Assembly: GCA_002412495.1 (NCBI GenBank) | Contig: DHVE01000080.1 | Coordinates: 142,018 to 197,624 of the forward strand | DNA from: Betaproteobacteria bacterium UBA5216 | Lineage (GTDB): Bacteria > Pseudomonadota > Gammaproteobacteria > Burkholderiales > SG8-41 | Direction: 5' to 3' | Length of the DNA: 55,607 bases | Part shown: positions 8,799-17,324 of the stretch, in pieces | Layout: every line of letters starts with the position of its first letter | How positions within the stretch are numbered: the first letter of the stretch is position 1 | Program-made: the position numbers and the translations under genes | Notes under the pieces: generated by a model | Told to the model about the DNA's origin: nothing | Database searches by the model: none | What the model saw: the letters and a program-made list of their open reading frames with translations, nothing else

Positions 8799-10397
8799 CT
8801 AGCGTTCCCGGAAAGCAAGCTCTTTGGTTTTGATGACGGGCTTAAGCAAGTACTGCAAAAAGGTTTTCTCGCCCGTTTGAATGTGTACCGTCGCCGTCAT
8901 GCCCGGCATGATCGGCAAGGGCTTGCCGTCGCGTTTTGGACCATCACCCGTGGTGCGCACTCTGACGAGGTAATAGCTTTCCTGCTTTTTCTCATCCAGC
9001 ACGCTGTCGGCGCTGATGTAGTCCAGCTTGGCGGGAAAGCCGCCATAAATCGAAAAGTCATAAGCGGTGAGCTTCACCAGCGCATCCTGTCCGGGCCGCA
9101 AGAACGCGATGTCCTTGGGCTTGACGCGCGCCTCCACCAGCAGCGAGTCCTCGGTTGGCACGATTTCAACCATGTCCGAGCCTGGCTGCACCACGCCGCC
9201 GACTGTCGTCACCTTGACGGTTTTGATCGTGCCGTTCACTGGTGATTTAACGACGGCGCGCGCGACCCGGTCTTTCAACGCCACGCCCACCGACTCGGTG
9301 CCTTCTTGTTCAGCACGCGCCACATTCAGCTCGGAGAAGGCATCGGCGCGAAACTTTGCCTCGTAGCTTTGCAGCTTGTTGCGGGCTTCGGCCACGGCGG
9401 CCTCCAATCGGGGAATCGTTACGTTGGCGGAATCCAGCTCGCCCTTAAGATCGTTGGCCTCGCGCTCCTTGGCCAGCAATTCGATTTGCGACATGGCACC
9501 TTCCTTGACCACGGGGCGCATCATGGTGATGGTTTGGTTCAAAATGCCCAAGCTGGCGGTAATCTGCTTTACACGACCGCGTTTTTCCACGATCTCCTGC
9601 GTACGCTGATCGATTTGCGTGCGCAACGCAGCAGTATTGGCGGTAAATTCTGCCTGGCGCGAGCGATACAAATCCAGTTCGCGGCGCGCCAGATCAGGGT
9701 TCGCCTTGGCCACCGCTGCGGGAACAATGAATACGTTGCCGTTAACCTCGGCCGAAAGACGGGCAATCTTGGCCATCAATGCGCTGTCCTTGGCGGTATT
9801 CTCCTTGGCCGACGATATGTAGCGCGTATCATCTATAACCAGCAGGGTGTCGTTCTTGCGCACCGTGTCACCAACCTTGACCTTGATGTCCGACACGATG
9901 CCGCCTTCAAGATTTTGCACGACCTGAACTTGTCCCGAGGGGATAACACGCCCGTCGCCCACCGTGCTCTCGCTGATTTTGGCCAGTGCTGCCCACGTAA
10001 AAAACGTGATCAGAAACAATATCGCTCCCCACAGCACCACATGTGAAAAGCCCGGCGGCCCCTGCAACGCCGCCGCCGAGGTTTCGCTCATGTAATCCGT
10101 ATCCTGCTGGCGCGATACGTTCTTGCCGATGGTGGACGGCTTTAATTCAGCGAAAAGCCCCGCAAGTAAGCCGCGCCATCCCTTGCTCAGATACCCCCCC
10201 GGAGATTCCGCGGGGGCTGCCGGGGCGGTAGACTGAGCGGGTGCAGCGCTCTGCGGTTTTACACCTGGCACGCCCGGAGTGGCTGTCGCTACCGCCTTGG
10301 CCAAATCCACCGGCTTGACGGGCGCGGTAGCGGGTTTGTTTTCTCCCGGCTTGATATCCGCCGGTTTGGTGTCCACGGGCTTAGTGTTTTGCGACAT
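8799..10397 (-). CDS. lapC: HlyD-family membrane-fusion protein of the adhesin exporter (LapC)
   Basis: This 532-residue periplasmic adaptor links the ABC exporter to the TolC-type channel. It has a long Pro/Ala/Lys-rich cytoplasmic extension (1-115), one transmembrane helix (about 117-139), and a barrel/lipoyl motif VVQNLEGGIVSDIKVKVGD typical of HlyD/LapC. Long coiled-coil arms follow (about 205-370), then the second lipoyl half and a C-terminal barrel (GMTATVHIQTGEKTFLQYLL). The ATG has a GGGAGGG ribosome site lying inside the 3' end of lapB, and the two genes overlap by 17 bases, so translation is probably coupled. The N-terminal extension is longer than in most HlyD proteins, which fits exporters of very large adhesins. 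Confidence 0.92.
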   Translation of the reverse strand: MSQNTKPVDTKPADIKPGENKPATAPVKPVDLAKAVATATPGVPGVKPQSAAPAQSTAPAAPAESPGGYLSKGWRGLLAGLFAELKPSTIGKNVSRQQDTDYMSETSAAALQGPPGFSHVVLWGAILFLITFFTWAALAKISESTVGDGRVIPSGQVQVVQNLEGGIVSDIKVKVGDTVRKNDTLLVIDDTRYISSAKENTAKDSALMAKIARLSAEVNGNVFIVPAAVAKANPDLARRELDLYRSRQAEFTANTAALRTQIDQRTQEIVEKRGRVKQITASLGILNQTITMMRPVVKEGAMSQIELLAKEREANDLKGELDSANVTIPRLEAAVAEARNKLQSYEAKFRADAFSELNVARAEQEGTESVGVALKDRVARAVVKSPVNGTIKTVKVTTVGGVVQPGSDMVEIVPTEDSLLVEARVKPKDIAFLRPGQDALVKLTAYDFSIYGGFPAKLDYISADSVLDEKKQESYYLVRVRTTGDGPKRDGKPLPIMPGMTATVHIQTGEKTFLQYLLKPVIKTKELAFRER

Positions 10398-12546
10398 TGA
10401 TCTTCCCTCCCGCCAACGCCTGCATCACTTGCTCCTTGGGTCCATCCGCGACCACCTTGCCGCCATCCAAGACGATCAGGCGCGGCACCAGCGACAGCAG
10501 CGACGCACGATGCGTTACCAGCACAAACGTTTTTCCCCCAAGCGAGTTGCCCAGCCGGGTTTTGAAATTTTCTTCGGAACGGTTGTCGAGCGCATTGGTC
10601 GGCTCGTCCATGATCAGCACCGGCGGATCCAGCAATAGCGACCGCGCGATGGCCACGGTTTGCCGTTGCCCGCCAGACAGACCCTCGCCACGCTCACCGA
10701 TCGGCAGATCGAAGCCTTGCTCTGACGGATGGATGAATTCCGTCACGCCAGCAATCTCGGCGGCGCGCAGCATGGCGGCGTCGTCCGCATACGGCGCGGC
10801 AAACAGAATGTTTTCCTTGACGGTGCCGAAAAACAGCACGATATCCTGCGGCACGTAGCCGATGTTACGGCGAAGCGTGGCCGGATCGATCTGGCTCACG
10901 TCCACGCCATCGACCAGTATTGATCCCGATGTGGGCTTGTACAACCCGAGGATCAATTTTTCAATAGTGGATTTACCGGAGCCGATGCGGCCGATCATGC
11001 CCACGCGTTCGCCGGCGGCGATCTTGAAGGAGACATTCGACAACGCCGGCACCTTATGACCAGGGTAGGTGAACGTGACCTCGCGGAATTCAATGCTGCC
11101 GATAATCACCGGACGGTGCACAAAACTTTTGTTCGCCGGGCGCTCCACCGGCAGATTCATTACGTTGTGCAAGGTGCGCAGTGACGCCGCCGACTGGTGA
11201 TAACGCGCCAGCAACCCCGCCACGCTCCCCAGCGGCGCCAACGCCCGCGAATTGAGCATCGTGCAGGCCACCAGCGCGCCCACCGTCAGTTCACGGTCAT
11301 TGATCAGGTACACGCCCACCACCACGATCGCGATATTCGATATCTGCTGAATTGTCATCGACGAATTAATGATGGCCTGTGACAACGTGCGCGACTTGAT
11401 GCTGAGTTTGGACAAGTTGCCCACCAATTGTTCCCACTTGCGCTGTAATGCGCCTTCCGCCGCCAACGCCTTGATGGTTTCAATGCCGCCGAGGCTTTCG
11501 ATCAGCAACCCCTGTTTCTGCGCGCCGCAGCGAAAACTTTCTTGAATTACTGCGCCCAATTGACGTTGCAGAACCAGACTGCACAGTATGACCAGCGGCA
11601 CGGTTACAATGGGAACGACGCACAACCAGCCGCCTACCCAGTAGATGGCAAATATGAAGACCACCAGGAACGGCAAATCCACCAAGGCGGTAATGGTGGC
11701 CGAGGTGATGAACTCGCGAAACGATTCGAACTCCTGCACATTGCTGGCAAACGAGCCCACGGACTGCGGCCGCGACTCCATGCGGACGCCCATTGCACGT
11801 TCGAAAATGTTTGCCGACAAAATGACGTCGATGCGCTTGCCCGCGAGGTCCGTCAGATATCCCCGAAGCATGCGCATGGTGAAATCAAACACCAGCACGA
11901 TGCACACGCCGATGGTCAGCGCCCACAGCGTTTCGGTGGTGTCGTTGGGCACCACCCGGTCATACACGTTCATGGTGTAGAGCGGCGTCACCAGTGCAAA
12001 GATATTGATCAGCAACGAGGCCAGCAGCACCTCGGCATAGATCGGCCAGGCCTGCTTCACCACGCCCCAGAACCAGTGATCGACACGCGGCACCGCGGAC
12101 AATTCGGTGCGCGCGTCAAAACGCAGCGCGGGATTTACCAGAATTGCATTGCCAGTGTATTCCGTGCCCAGCGCGGCCAGTGTGGTTTGCTTCGCGCCGC
12201 CGGTGTCCGGACTGAGAATTTCGCAGCGGCCGTCTTTTTCCACTGAACGCAGCACACAAGCCTGCCGGTTATTCAGTAGCAGAATTGCCGGCAGCACCAA
12301 AGGAGATATATCACCCAGCGCACGGTGCACCAGTTTTGACTTCATCCCGGCGCGCTCCGCGGCGCGGCCGAACAACTCCGGCGTCAACCGGCCATTGTCC
12401 AGCGGCAGGCCGGCGGCCAGCGTTTCTTCCGAAAAAGGGTGGTTAAAAAAACGGGTGAGTAGCGTCAGGCATTTAAGCAGCGGGTCGTTCGATGACACGC
12501 TGGGCCGCAGTGTATTCCATTGTTCTGCAACTGGTTGTTCCGCCAC
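10381..12546 (-). CDS. lapB: Type I secretion ABC exporter, permease/ATPase (LapB)
   Basis: This 721-residue half-transporter has three parts. The N-terminal C39-like domain (about 15-140) lacks a recognisable catalytic Cys/His arrangement, so it probably binds the substrate rather than cleaving it. A membrane domain follows (about 165-440). The ATPase has Walker A GRIGSGKST (519-527), signature LSGGQ (623-627) and Walker B VLIMDEP (643-649). It would power export of the adhesin in one step across both membranes. The start is a GTG with AGGGG five bases upstream. The 3' end overlaps lapC, and lapD lies 138 bases upstream. Confidence 0.93.
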   Translation of the reverse strand: MAEQPVAEQWNTLRPSVSSNDPLLKCLTLLTRFFNHPFSEETLAAGLPLDNGRLTPELFGRAAERAGMKSKLVHRALGDISPLVLPAILLLNNRQACVLRSVEKDGRCEILSPDTGGAKQTTLAALGTEYTGNAILVNPALRFDARTELSAVPRVDHWFWGVVKQAWPIYAEVLLASLLINIFALVTPLYTMNVYDRVVPNDTTETLWALTIGVCIVLVFDFTMRMLRGYLTDLAGKRIDVILSANIFERAMGVRMESRPQSVGSFASNVQEFESFREFITSATITALVDLPFLVVFIFAIYWVGGWLCVVPIVTVPLVILCSLVLQRQLGAVIQESFRCGAQKQGLLIESLGGIETIKALAAEGALQRKWEQLVGNLSKLSIKSRTLSQAIINSSMTIQQISNIAIVVVGVYLINDRELTVGALVACTMLNSRALAPLGSVAGLLARYHQSAASLRTLHNVMNLPVERPANKSFVHRPVIIGSIEFREVTFTYPGHKVPALSNVSFKIAAGERVGMIGRIGSGKSTIEKLILGLYKPTSGSILVDGVDVSQIDPATLRRNIGYVPQDIVLFFGTVKENILFAAPYADDAAMLRAAEIAGVTEFIHPSEQGFDLPIGERGEGLSGGQRQTVAIARSLLLDPPVLIMDEPTNALDNRSEENFKTRLGNSLGGKTFVLVTHRASLLSLVPRLIVLDGGKVVADGPKEQVMQALAGGKINVAKH

Positions 12547-12565
12547 ACTATCCCCTTTTGCACAA

Positions 12566-12586
12566 GCGGGGCGCCTCGCGCCCCGC
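12566..12586. other. Strong stem-loop between lapD and lapB
   Basis: GCGGGGCGC-CTC-GCGCCCCGC is a perfect 9-base-pair GC-rich hairpin with a 3-base loop, 20 bases upstream of the lapB start. No T-run follows it on the minus strand, so it is not a classical terminator. It could protect or attenuate the message between lapD and lapB. Confidence 0.45.
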
Positions 12587-12684
12587 GTTCAAGACACCTA
12601 GCGCACACGCCGACACTCGTCGCGCAAAGTGCGAATTATGTCACGAAATCCTTACGTTACACTGACCTGATTGCAATGCCAGCG

Positions 12685-14649
12685 TTATTCCGGCTTGCCG
12701 ATGAAGTAACCTTGCGCGCCATCAACCATCAAGCCCTTCACGATGTTGAACTCCACTTCGGACTCGACGTATTCCGTCACCACCTTGATGCCCAAGCCAT
12801 GCGCGATGCCCACCAGTGCCTGTATGAAAAACTGCTTGTCGGTGGAATCAGCCACGCCGCGCGTATACCCACCGTCGATCTTGATGTAGTCCACTTCGAG
12901 TCCGCGCAGGAATCCCAGCGTCGCCGTGCTTTGACCAAAGCGATCAATGGACAGACGCGCGCCGGTCTCGCGCAATTTACTGAACACCGACTTGACCGCG
13001 TCCAGATTGCTGACGATGGAATGTTCGGCCACTTCGATAATGATGTGTTTGGCGATATCGCGCTTCGCGTTCAACGTCGTATACAGCCAATCAACAAAGG
13101 ACTTGTCCAGCAACGATTCCAACGACAAGTTGAGCGCGGTGGCGCCACCCTTGACCGGCCCGTTGGCCGCAATATGCTGCATCAATTTTTCGGTTACCAC
13201 CTTATCGACCAACTGCAACGCGCCCAAACGCTTGGCGGTGGCGATAAACATGCCCGCGCGCACGATGTCGCCGTTGGACGCCAGAATGCGTATGCACGCC
13301 TCGCTGCGGTAATCCCATTTGTCCTCCGCGACCTGGCAGGCGCGCACGGGCTGATATTGCAGCACCACGCGATCAGCCGGTAATCCCACCTTGAAAAGTC
13401 CGTTGATCTCGACCGCCATCGCGGCATTTTGGTCCACTTGCTGCTCTTCTTGCAGATGCCAGGCCGGCACACCGCGCCCCTGCGCCACGGCCAGCGCCTG
13501 ACCCGCCGTGCCCATTAACTTGCCGAAGCTTGCGCCTTCGTGATAGCGGTAATAGGCAAATCCGGCGTGCGGCATCACGCTTTGTTCCGTGCGCGGGAAT
13601 TCCTCGATTTCCGCCAGCCCCGTAATCAAAGCATCGCCCAGTTTCGGCAAATCCGCATCGGAAATTTCCGGCACCACGATGGCAAACTCGGGACCATCCA
13701 GCTTGGCAACCAGAGACCCCCGATAGGCGCCGCAAATTTCCTGCAGCAGTGTGGCAGTGCGTTTTAACAGCGTGTCGCCCGCCTGACGCCCTTCGCGTTC
13801 GTTAAAACCGGCGAACCCGCGTATCCGAATGACGGCAACCGCGCCCGTGCTGAATTTCGTGGGTGCGCCGATGAGGTGGGTCAACTGCTCGTTGAAATCA
13901 TTGCGATTCATCAAGCCTGTGACGTTGTCGACATACGCTTTCTTGCGCATCTTGTCGGCGAGCTCGGTCTGCTCGTTGAGCATGCCTTCCACCGAATGGC
14001 ACATGGTGTTCAGCGCTGTCGATATGCGATGCAATTCACGCGCCCACGGCAATTTGTCGAGTATGGTGAATTTGCGTTTGGCGATATCGTCCGCCTGACG
14101 TTCCATGTCGTCGAGCGGGCGCAGGGCCAAGCGCAGCACGATAACCACCACCAACAGCGAAATAATGGCAACCGTCAACAGCACCCAGAAGGATTTCTTG
14201 GAGATTTCCCACATCTCCTTGTACGCGTGGCCCGGATGGCTCTCGACCTCCACCACCGCCGCCTTGCGCCAGCCATCCATCACAATCGCGTTCATGCGCG
14301 GCGTGGGCAGCGGGAATGCGCTCATGAACCAGGGCGGCACGCCTTCCACCGCGATCTGGACGCGCTTCTTGAAGATCGGGTCGCCGCCGGTCACCTTATT
14401 GACTTGGATCTCGCTGAAATAACCGCGGTCAAAAATCGCGCTGGTCATCAGTTCTATCGTGACCGGATCATTAAAACTCTTGCTTTGCGTGATCGACAAC
14501 CCGAGCGACGTTGCCGTGTCCTGCGCATGAGATTCCATCGAACGGCGCAGGTAATCACGCGTGCTGTTGACCACCGTATACAACGTCGCCACGAATACGA
14601 TGACCCACAGCAGGGAAATCAAGCCTACCAACAATCGTGAAAGTTTCAT
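12685..14649 (-). CDS. lapD: LapD, c-di-GMP receptor that controls the LapG protease
   Basis: This 654-residue inner-membrane protein has a transmembrane helix (5-27), a periplasmic domain (28-152) with the PPWF motif (W107, likely the LapG-contacting tryptophan), a second helix (153-174) and a HAMP domain. Degenerate GGDEF and EAL domains follow. The GGDEF motif reads LDGPEF (317-322), so cyclase activity is not expected. In the EAL domain the signature is EAC (450-452), the metal-binding DD pair is DR (569-570) and the late EGVE motif is EYVE (626-629), so phosphodiesterase activity is not expected, while the fold and C-terminal QGYFIGKP are kept. This pattern fits LapD, which binds c-di-GMP and passes the signal outward to sequester LapG. 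The gene lies 41 bases after lapG, as in a shared operon. Confidence 0.92.
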   Translation of the reverse strand: MKLSRLLVGLISLLWVIVFVATLYTVVNSTRDYLRRSMESHAQDTATSLGLSITQSKSFNDPVTIELMTSAIFDRGYFSEIQVNKVTGGDPIFKKRVQIAVEGVPPWFMSAFPLPTPRMNAIVMDGWRKAAVVEVESHPGHAYKEMWEISKKSFWVLLTVAIISLLVVVIVLRLALRPLDDMERQADDIAKRKFTILDKLPWARELHRISTALNTMCHSVEGMLNEQTELADKMRKKAYVDNVTGLMNRNDFNEQLTHLIGAPTKFSTGAVAVIRIRGFAGFNEREGRQAGDTLLKRTATLLQEICGAYRGSLVAKLDGPEFAIVVPEISDADLPKLGDALITGLAEIEEFPRTEQSVMPHAGFAYYRYHEGASFGKLMGTAGQALAVAQGRGVPAWHLQEEQQVDQNAAMAVEINGLFKVGLPADRVVLQYQPVRACQVAEDKWDYRSEACIRILASNGDIVRAGMFIATAKRLGALQLVDKVVTEKLMQHIAANGPVKGGATALNLSLESLLDKSFVDWLYTTLNAKRDIAKHIIIEVAEHSIVSNLDAVKSVFSKLRETGARLSIDRFGQSTATLGFLRGLEVDYIKIDGGYTRGVADSTDKQFFIQALVGIAHGLGIKVVTEYVESEVEFNIVKGLMVDGAQGYFIGKPE

Positions 14650-14690
14650 GTGCCGCCCCGCTTTATTAAATATCGTTTAAGAACAACAAA

Positions 14691-15362
14691 CTAAGTCGAA
14701 CCGCGCATGCGCGTCTGCAAATCTTTCCAGTGGCCGATGCGGTCTGAACTGCCGACCGATTGTCCGCGGCCCGTTTGTTCCTTGGCGAGCCACAACCCGG
14801 AACCGTTAAAGCTGTATACCGGCACGAGATCGGTGCGCGTGGACGCGGGCTGTATGGTTTTGTTGATGTTGTCGAGAATCACCGGCTCGGCATCCGCGGT
14901 CGCGAAATAGGCCAGCACCATGTGCGCCTCGTTGTATACCTTGATTTCCTTGACGTACGTAATTTGCAGCTTTTCGTCGGGCACGCCCAGCGCGCGCAAC
15001 GTGAAATACTTGGCGATTGAAAAATCCTCGCAGTCACCACCGTTGGTCGACAAAAACTCGATCGGCGACGCCCAGTAATCTTCCTTGCCCCAGTGTTCCG
15101 CGTCGCTCTTGAACGGCGTACGGTTCACGTAATCGTTCACCAGTTCCAGCTTTTGGCGCTCGGGAAGCGATTTGTTCCGCGGCGTAGTCATCAAGGCGCG
15201 CCAGCCAGTAAGACGTTCCCGCGCGGTCGGGCCAAACTGTTGCGCAAGCTGGGCGATTTGCGCGTCTGAAATGGTGACAACTTCCTGCGCGAAGGCCAGC
15301 GCAATCACCACGGCCGGCAGCAGCCAGGCAAACCAGGGAATAGGGGTGCGTTTGGTTTTCAC
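14691..15362 (-). CDS. lapG: LapG, periplasmic transglutaminase-like cysteine protease
   Basis: This protein of about 223 residues belongs to the bacterial transglutaminase-like cysteine proteinase family. The triad is C111 in GGDCEDFS, H147 in EAHMVL and D164 in VILDNINK; D110, E112 and D113 match the calcium site known next to the catalytic cysteine in LapG. I chose the GTG at 15362, which has an AGGA ribosome site and starts directly with a basic/hydrophobic signal segment. An ATG at 15401 would add 13 residues, and 15530 is unlikely. LapG is expected to cut the TAAG site of the adhesin at 1-2897 when LapD does not hold it. It is the first gene of the leftward lap run. Confidence 0.92.
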   Translation of the reverse strand: MKTKRTPIPWFAWLLPAVVIALAFAQEVVTISDAQIAQLAQQFGPTARERLTGWRALMTTPRNKSLPERQKLELVNDYVNRTPFKSDAEHWGKEDYWASPIEFLSTNGGDCEDFSIAKYFTLRALGVPDEKLQITYVKEIKVYNEAHMVLAYFATADAEPVILDNINKTIQPASTRTDLVPVYSFNGSGLWLAKEQTGRGQSVGSSDRIGHWKDLQTRMRGST

Positions 15363-15683
15363 GGAAGCCGTTCCTATTTTTGCCGCTACTTTACCGTACA
15401 TCGTGTGCGTGGATGCAACAGGCGAAAATTTACGGGCAGCCAACGGCCACAAGAGTGGTGTGCGATGCAAAACGCATATCCGCGGTCGCCCCGGGTCCAC
15501 CGGGCATTCATCGCTGCCACGGATTTTCACAAAAAATCAATTGCTTGTGCGTCCCGGCGCCACGCCACGCCGGCAATCCAACCACTCCGGCTCGGGCTCA
15601 TGCCCACAATATGCGGCGACTCGGCAACACCAAACGCGCCCTCCCCCGCTTCGGAATGGCGGATGGGTGAAAACCAACAAAAA
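15363..15683. other. Spacer between lapG and tRNA-Arg
   Basis: These 321 bases separate the lapG start from the tRNA gene on the same strand. The lapG promoter should be here or upstream, but I see no clear -35/-10 pair, no terminator and no credible open reading frame with a recognisable product. Confidence 0.4.
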
Positions 15684-15760
15684 TGGCGCGCCCGAGACGA
15701 TTCGAACGTCCGACCCCTGCCTTCGGAGGGCAGTACTCTATCCAGCTGAGCTACGGGCGC
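15684..15760 (-). tRNA. tRNA-Arg (anticodon CCG)
   Basis: On the minus strand the 77-base sequence folds into a complete cloverleaf. The acceptor GCGCCCG pairs with CGGGCGC, the D arm is GCTC/GAGT, the anticodon stem CTGCC/GGCAG encloses loop CTCCGAA, and the T arm GGACG/CGTCT encloses TTCGAAT. The discriminator is G and the 3' CCA is encoded. Anticodon CCG reads the arginine codon CGG. The gene lies between lapG and the cytochrome gene; tRNA genes are common integration sites, but I see no duplicated 3' end nearby. Confidence 0.95.
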
Positions 15761-15799
15761 GTGGCGCGCGAGTTTAACACGCGCGGCGCCAGCAAAGTT

Positions 15800-15828
15800 T
15801 TTACCTGCGTCACGGCACCCGGTATAAT
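15800..15828 (+). promoter_or_regulatory. Sigma-70 promoter of the cytochrome c5 gene
   Basis: TTTACC (15800-15805) and a perfect TATAAT (15823-15828) are separated by 17 bases. Transcription would begin near 15835, leaving a leader of about 27 bases before the ATG at 15862. Confidence 0.65.
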
Positions 15829-15861
15829 TCGCCGTTTACGCATAATCCAAACGAGTAACCC

Positions 15862-16422
15862 ATGAGCGATCCGCACGCTTCCGAAGATTCTGGTCTGATC
15901 AAAACGCCGACACAATTAATTGTGGTCATCGTGCTGGCGTTCGTGGTGCCCATCGCGGGAATTTTCACCATCATTCATTTTGTCATGGGTGGTGACCGCC
16001 CCCGTGCCGCAGACGCGGTTTACAGCAAAGCCGTGCTGGACCGCATCAAGCCGGTGGGCGGCGTTCCCGCGTCGGCCATTGAAAAAGGTCCGTCGCCGCT
16101 GGTGCCGGCGCCAGTCGCTGCCGCACCGGCGAGAGATGCCGCCGCGGCGCCCGCCGCCAGTAATACCAGTAGTGCCACTGGCTCCAATGGCAAAGCCGTG
16201 TTCGACGCGAGTTGCCAGGCATGCCATGCCACTGGCGTTGCCGGTGCGCCCAAGCTGGGCGACAAAGCGGCTTGGGCGCCACGGCTCGGCGCTGGCGCGG
16301 CCACGTTGCTGGCCAGCGCGATCAAGGGGAAGAATGCCATGCCGCCGAAAGGTGGGAACCTCAGCCTGTCGGACGCAGATGTAAAGGCTGCGGTCGATTA
16401 CATGGTTTCGCAAGCGAAGTAA
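15862..16422 (+). CDS. Membrane-anchored cytochrome c5-family protein
   Basis: This 186-residue protein has an N-terminal transmembrane anchor (about 17-42), an Ala/Pro-rich linker (65-105) and a single c-type heme domain. The heme site is C118-Q-A-C121-H122, and M160 in KNAMPPKGG is the likely sixth ligand, as in the c5 family. It should carry electrons in the periplasm between respiratory complexes and a terminal oxidase. A good promoter precedes it and a terminator follows, so it is probably a single-gene transcript. Confidence 0.9.
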   Translation: MSDPHASEDSGLIKTPTQLIVVIVLAFVVPIAGIFTIIHFVMGGDRPRAADAVYSKAVLDRIKPVGGVPASAIEKGPSPLVPAPVAAAPARDAAAAPAASNTSSATGSNGKAVFDASCQACHATGVAGAPKLGDKAAWAPRLGAGAATLLASAIKGKNAMPPKGGNLSLSDADVKAAVDYMVSQAK

Positions 16423-16441
16423 TTATGTACCGGCGCATGCC

Positions 16442-16469
16442 AAAAGGCGCGGTCTTCCGCGCCTTTTTT
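16442..16469 (+). terminator. Terminator of the cytochrome c5 gene
   Basis: AAAAGGCGCGG-TCTT-CCGCGCCTTTT forms an 11-base-pair stem ending in a run of six T. It lies 20 bases after the cytochrome stop codon and before the apaH start. Confidence 0.9.
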
Positions 16470-16490
16470 GTTGGCTGACACGCGGACGCC

Positions 16491-17324
16491 ATGGCCACCT
16501 ACGCCATCGGCGATGTGCAGGGCTGTTACGACGCGCTGCGCCGGTTGCTCGACATCGTTCAATTCGATCCGGGTCGCGATACGGTTTGGTTTGTCGGTGA
16601 TCTAGTTAATCGCGGCCCGCAATCGCTCGAAACCCTGCGCTATATCATCAGCCTCGGTGACGCCGCGATTTCAGTGCTCGGCAACCACGACCTGCATCTG
16701 CTGGTCGCGGCAAGCGGCTACACCAAACAATACCCGGGCGACACGCTCGGCGGCATCCTCGACGCGCCCGATCGCGACGCGTTGCTGCACTGGTTGCGTC
16801 AGCAAAAGCTGATGCATGCCGATCCGGGCAGCGGATTTGTCATGGTGCATGCGGGCTTGCTGCCGCAATGGAGTGTTGCCAAGGCGCTGGCCCTCGCGGC
16901 AGAAGCCGAAACCGTGTTGCGCGGCGACCATCACGACGATTTTTTGCGCCCGCTCTACGGCAACAAACCCAGCGCCTGGCACGAAGATCTTGCCGGCGAC
17001 GACCGTTTGCGCGTGATCGTAAACGCCATGACGCGCATGCGGCTGTGTTCCGCCGAAGGTGAAATGGAATTCACGCACAAGGTGGCGCCCGTGAACATGC
17101 CGCCCGGCTTCATGCCGTGGTACGACGTGCCGGGCCGCGCGAGCGCCGGTACACCGGTTATTTTCGGCCACTGGGCTTCGCTCGGCGTACTGCTGCGCGC
17201 CGACGTGATCGGACTCGATTCCGGTTGCGTGTGGGGCCGCAAGCTCAGCGCGCTGCGGCTGGAAGACCGCCGCGTGTTTCAGTGCGGCTGCGGCGCGATC
17301 AAAACTTCAGGGTTCGGACAATAA
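16491..17324 (+). CDS. apaH: Symmetrical bis(5'-nucleosyl)-tetraphosphatase
   Basis: This 277-residue protein has the calcineurin-like phosphatase motifs GDVQGCYD at its start (D8, near the N-terminus), GDLVNRGP and GNHDLH, the metal-binding core of ApaH. ApaH hydrolyses Ap4A to two ADP and clears alarmone and Np4-capped RNA ends in the cytoplasm. The length is that of the family. The 3' end overlaps the convergent acyltransferase gene by 26 bases. Confidence 0.95.
   Translation: MATYAIGDVQGCYDALRRLLDIVQFDPGRDTVWFVGDLVNRGPQSLETLRYIISLGDAAISVLGNHDLHLLVAASGYTKQYPGDTLGGILDAPDRDALLHWLRQQKLMHADPGSGFVMVHAGLLPQWSVAKALALAAEAETVLRGDHHDDFLRPLYGNKPSAWHEDLAGDDRLRVIVNAMTRMRLCSAEGEMEFTHKVAPVNMPPGFMPWYDVPGRASAGTPVIFGHWASLGVLLRADVIGLDSGCVWGRKLSALRLEDRRVFQCGCGAIKTSGFGQ

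Noticed and set aside
15684..15760. tRNA-Arg as an integration site for the lap region
   Set aside because: No duplicate of the tRNA 3' end and no integrase gene were found nearby.
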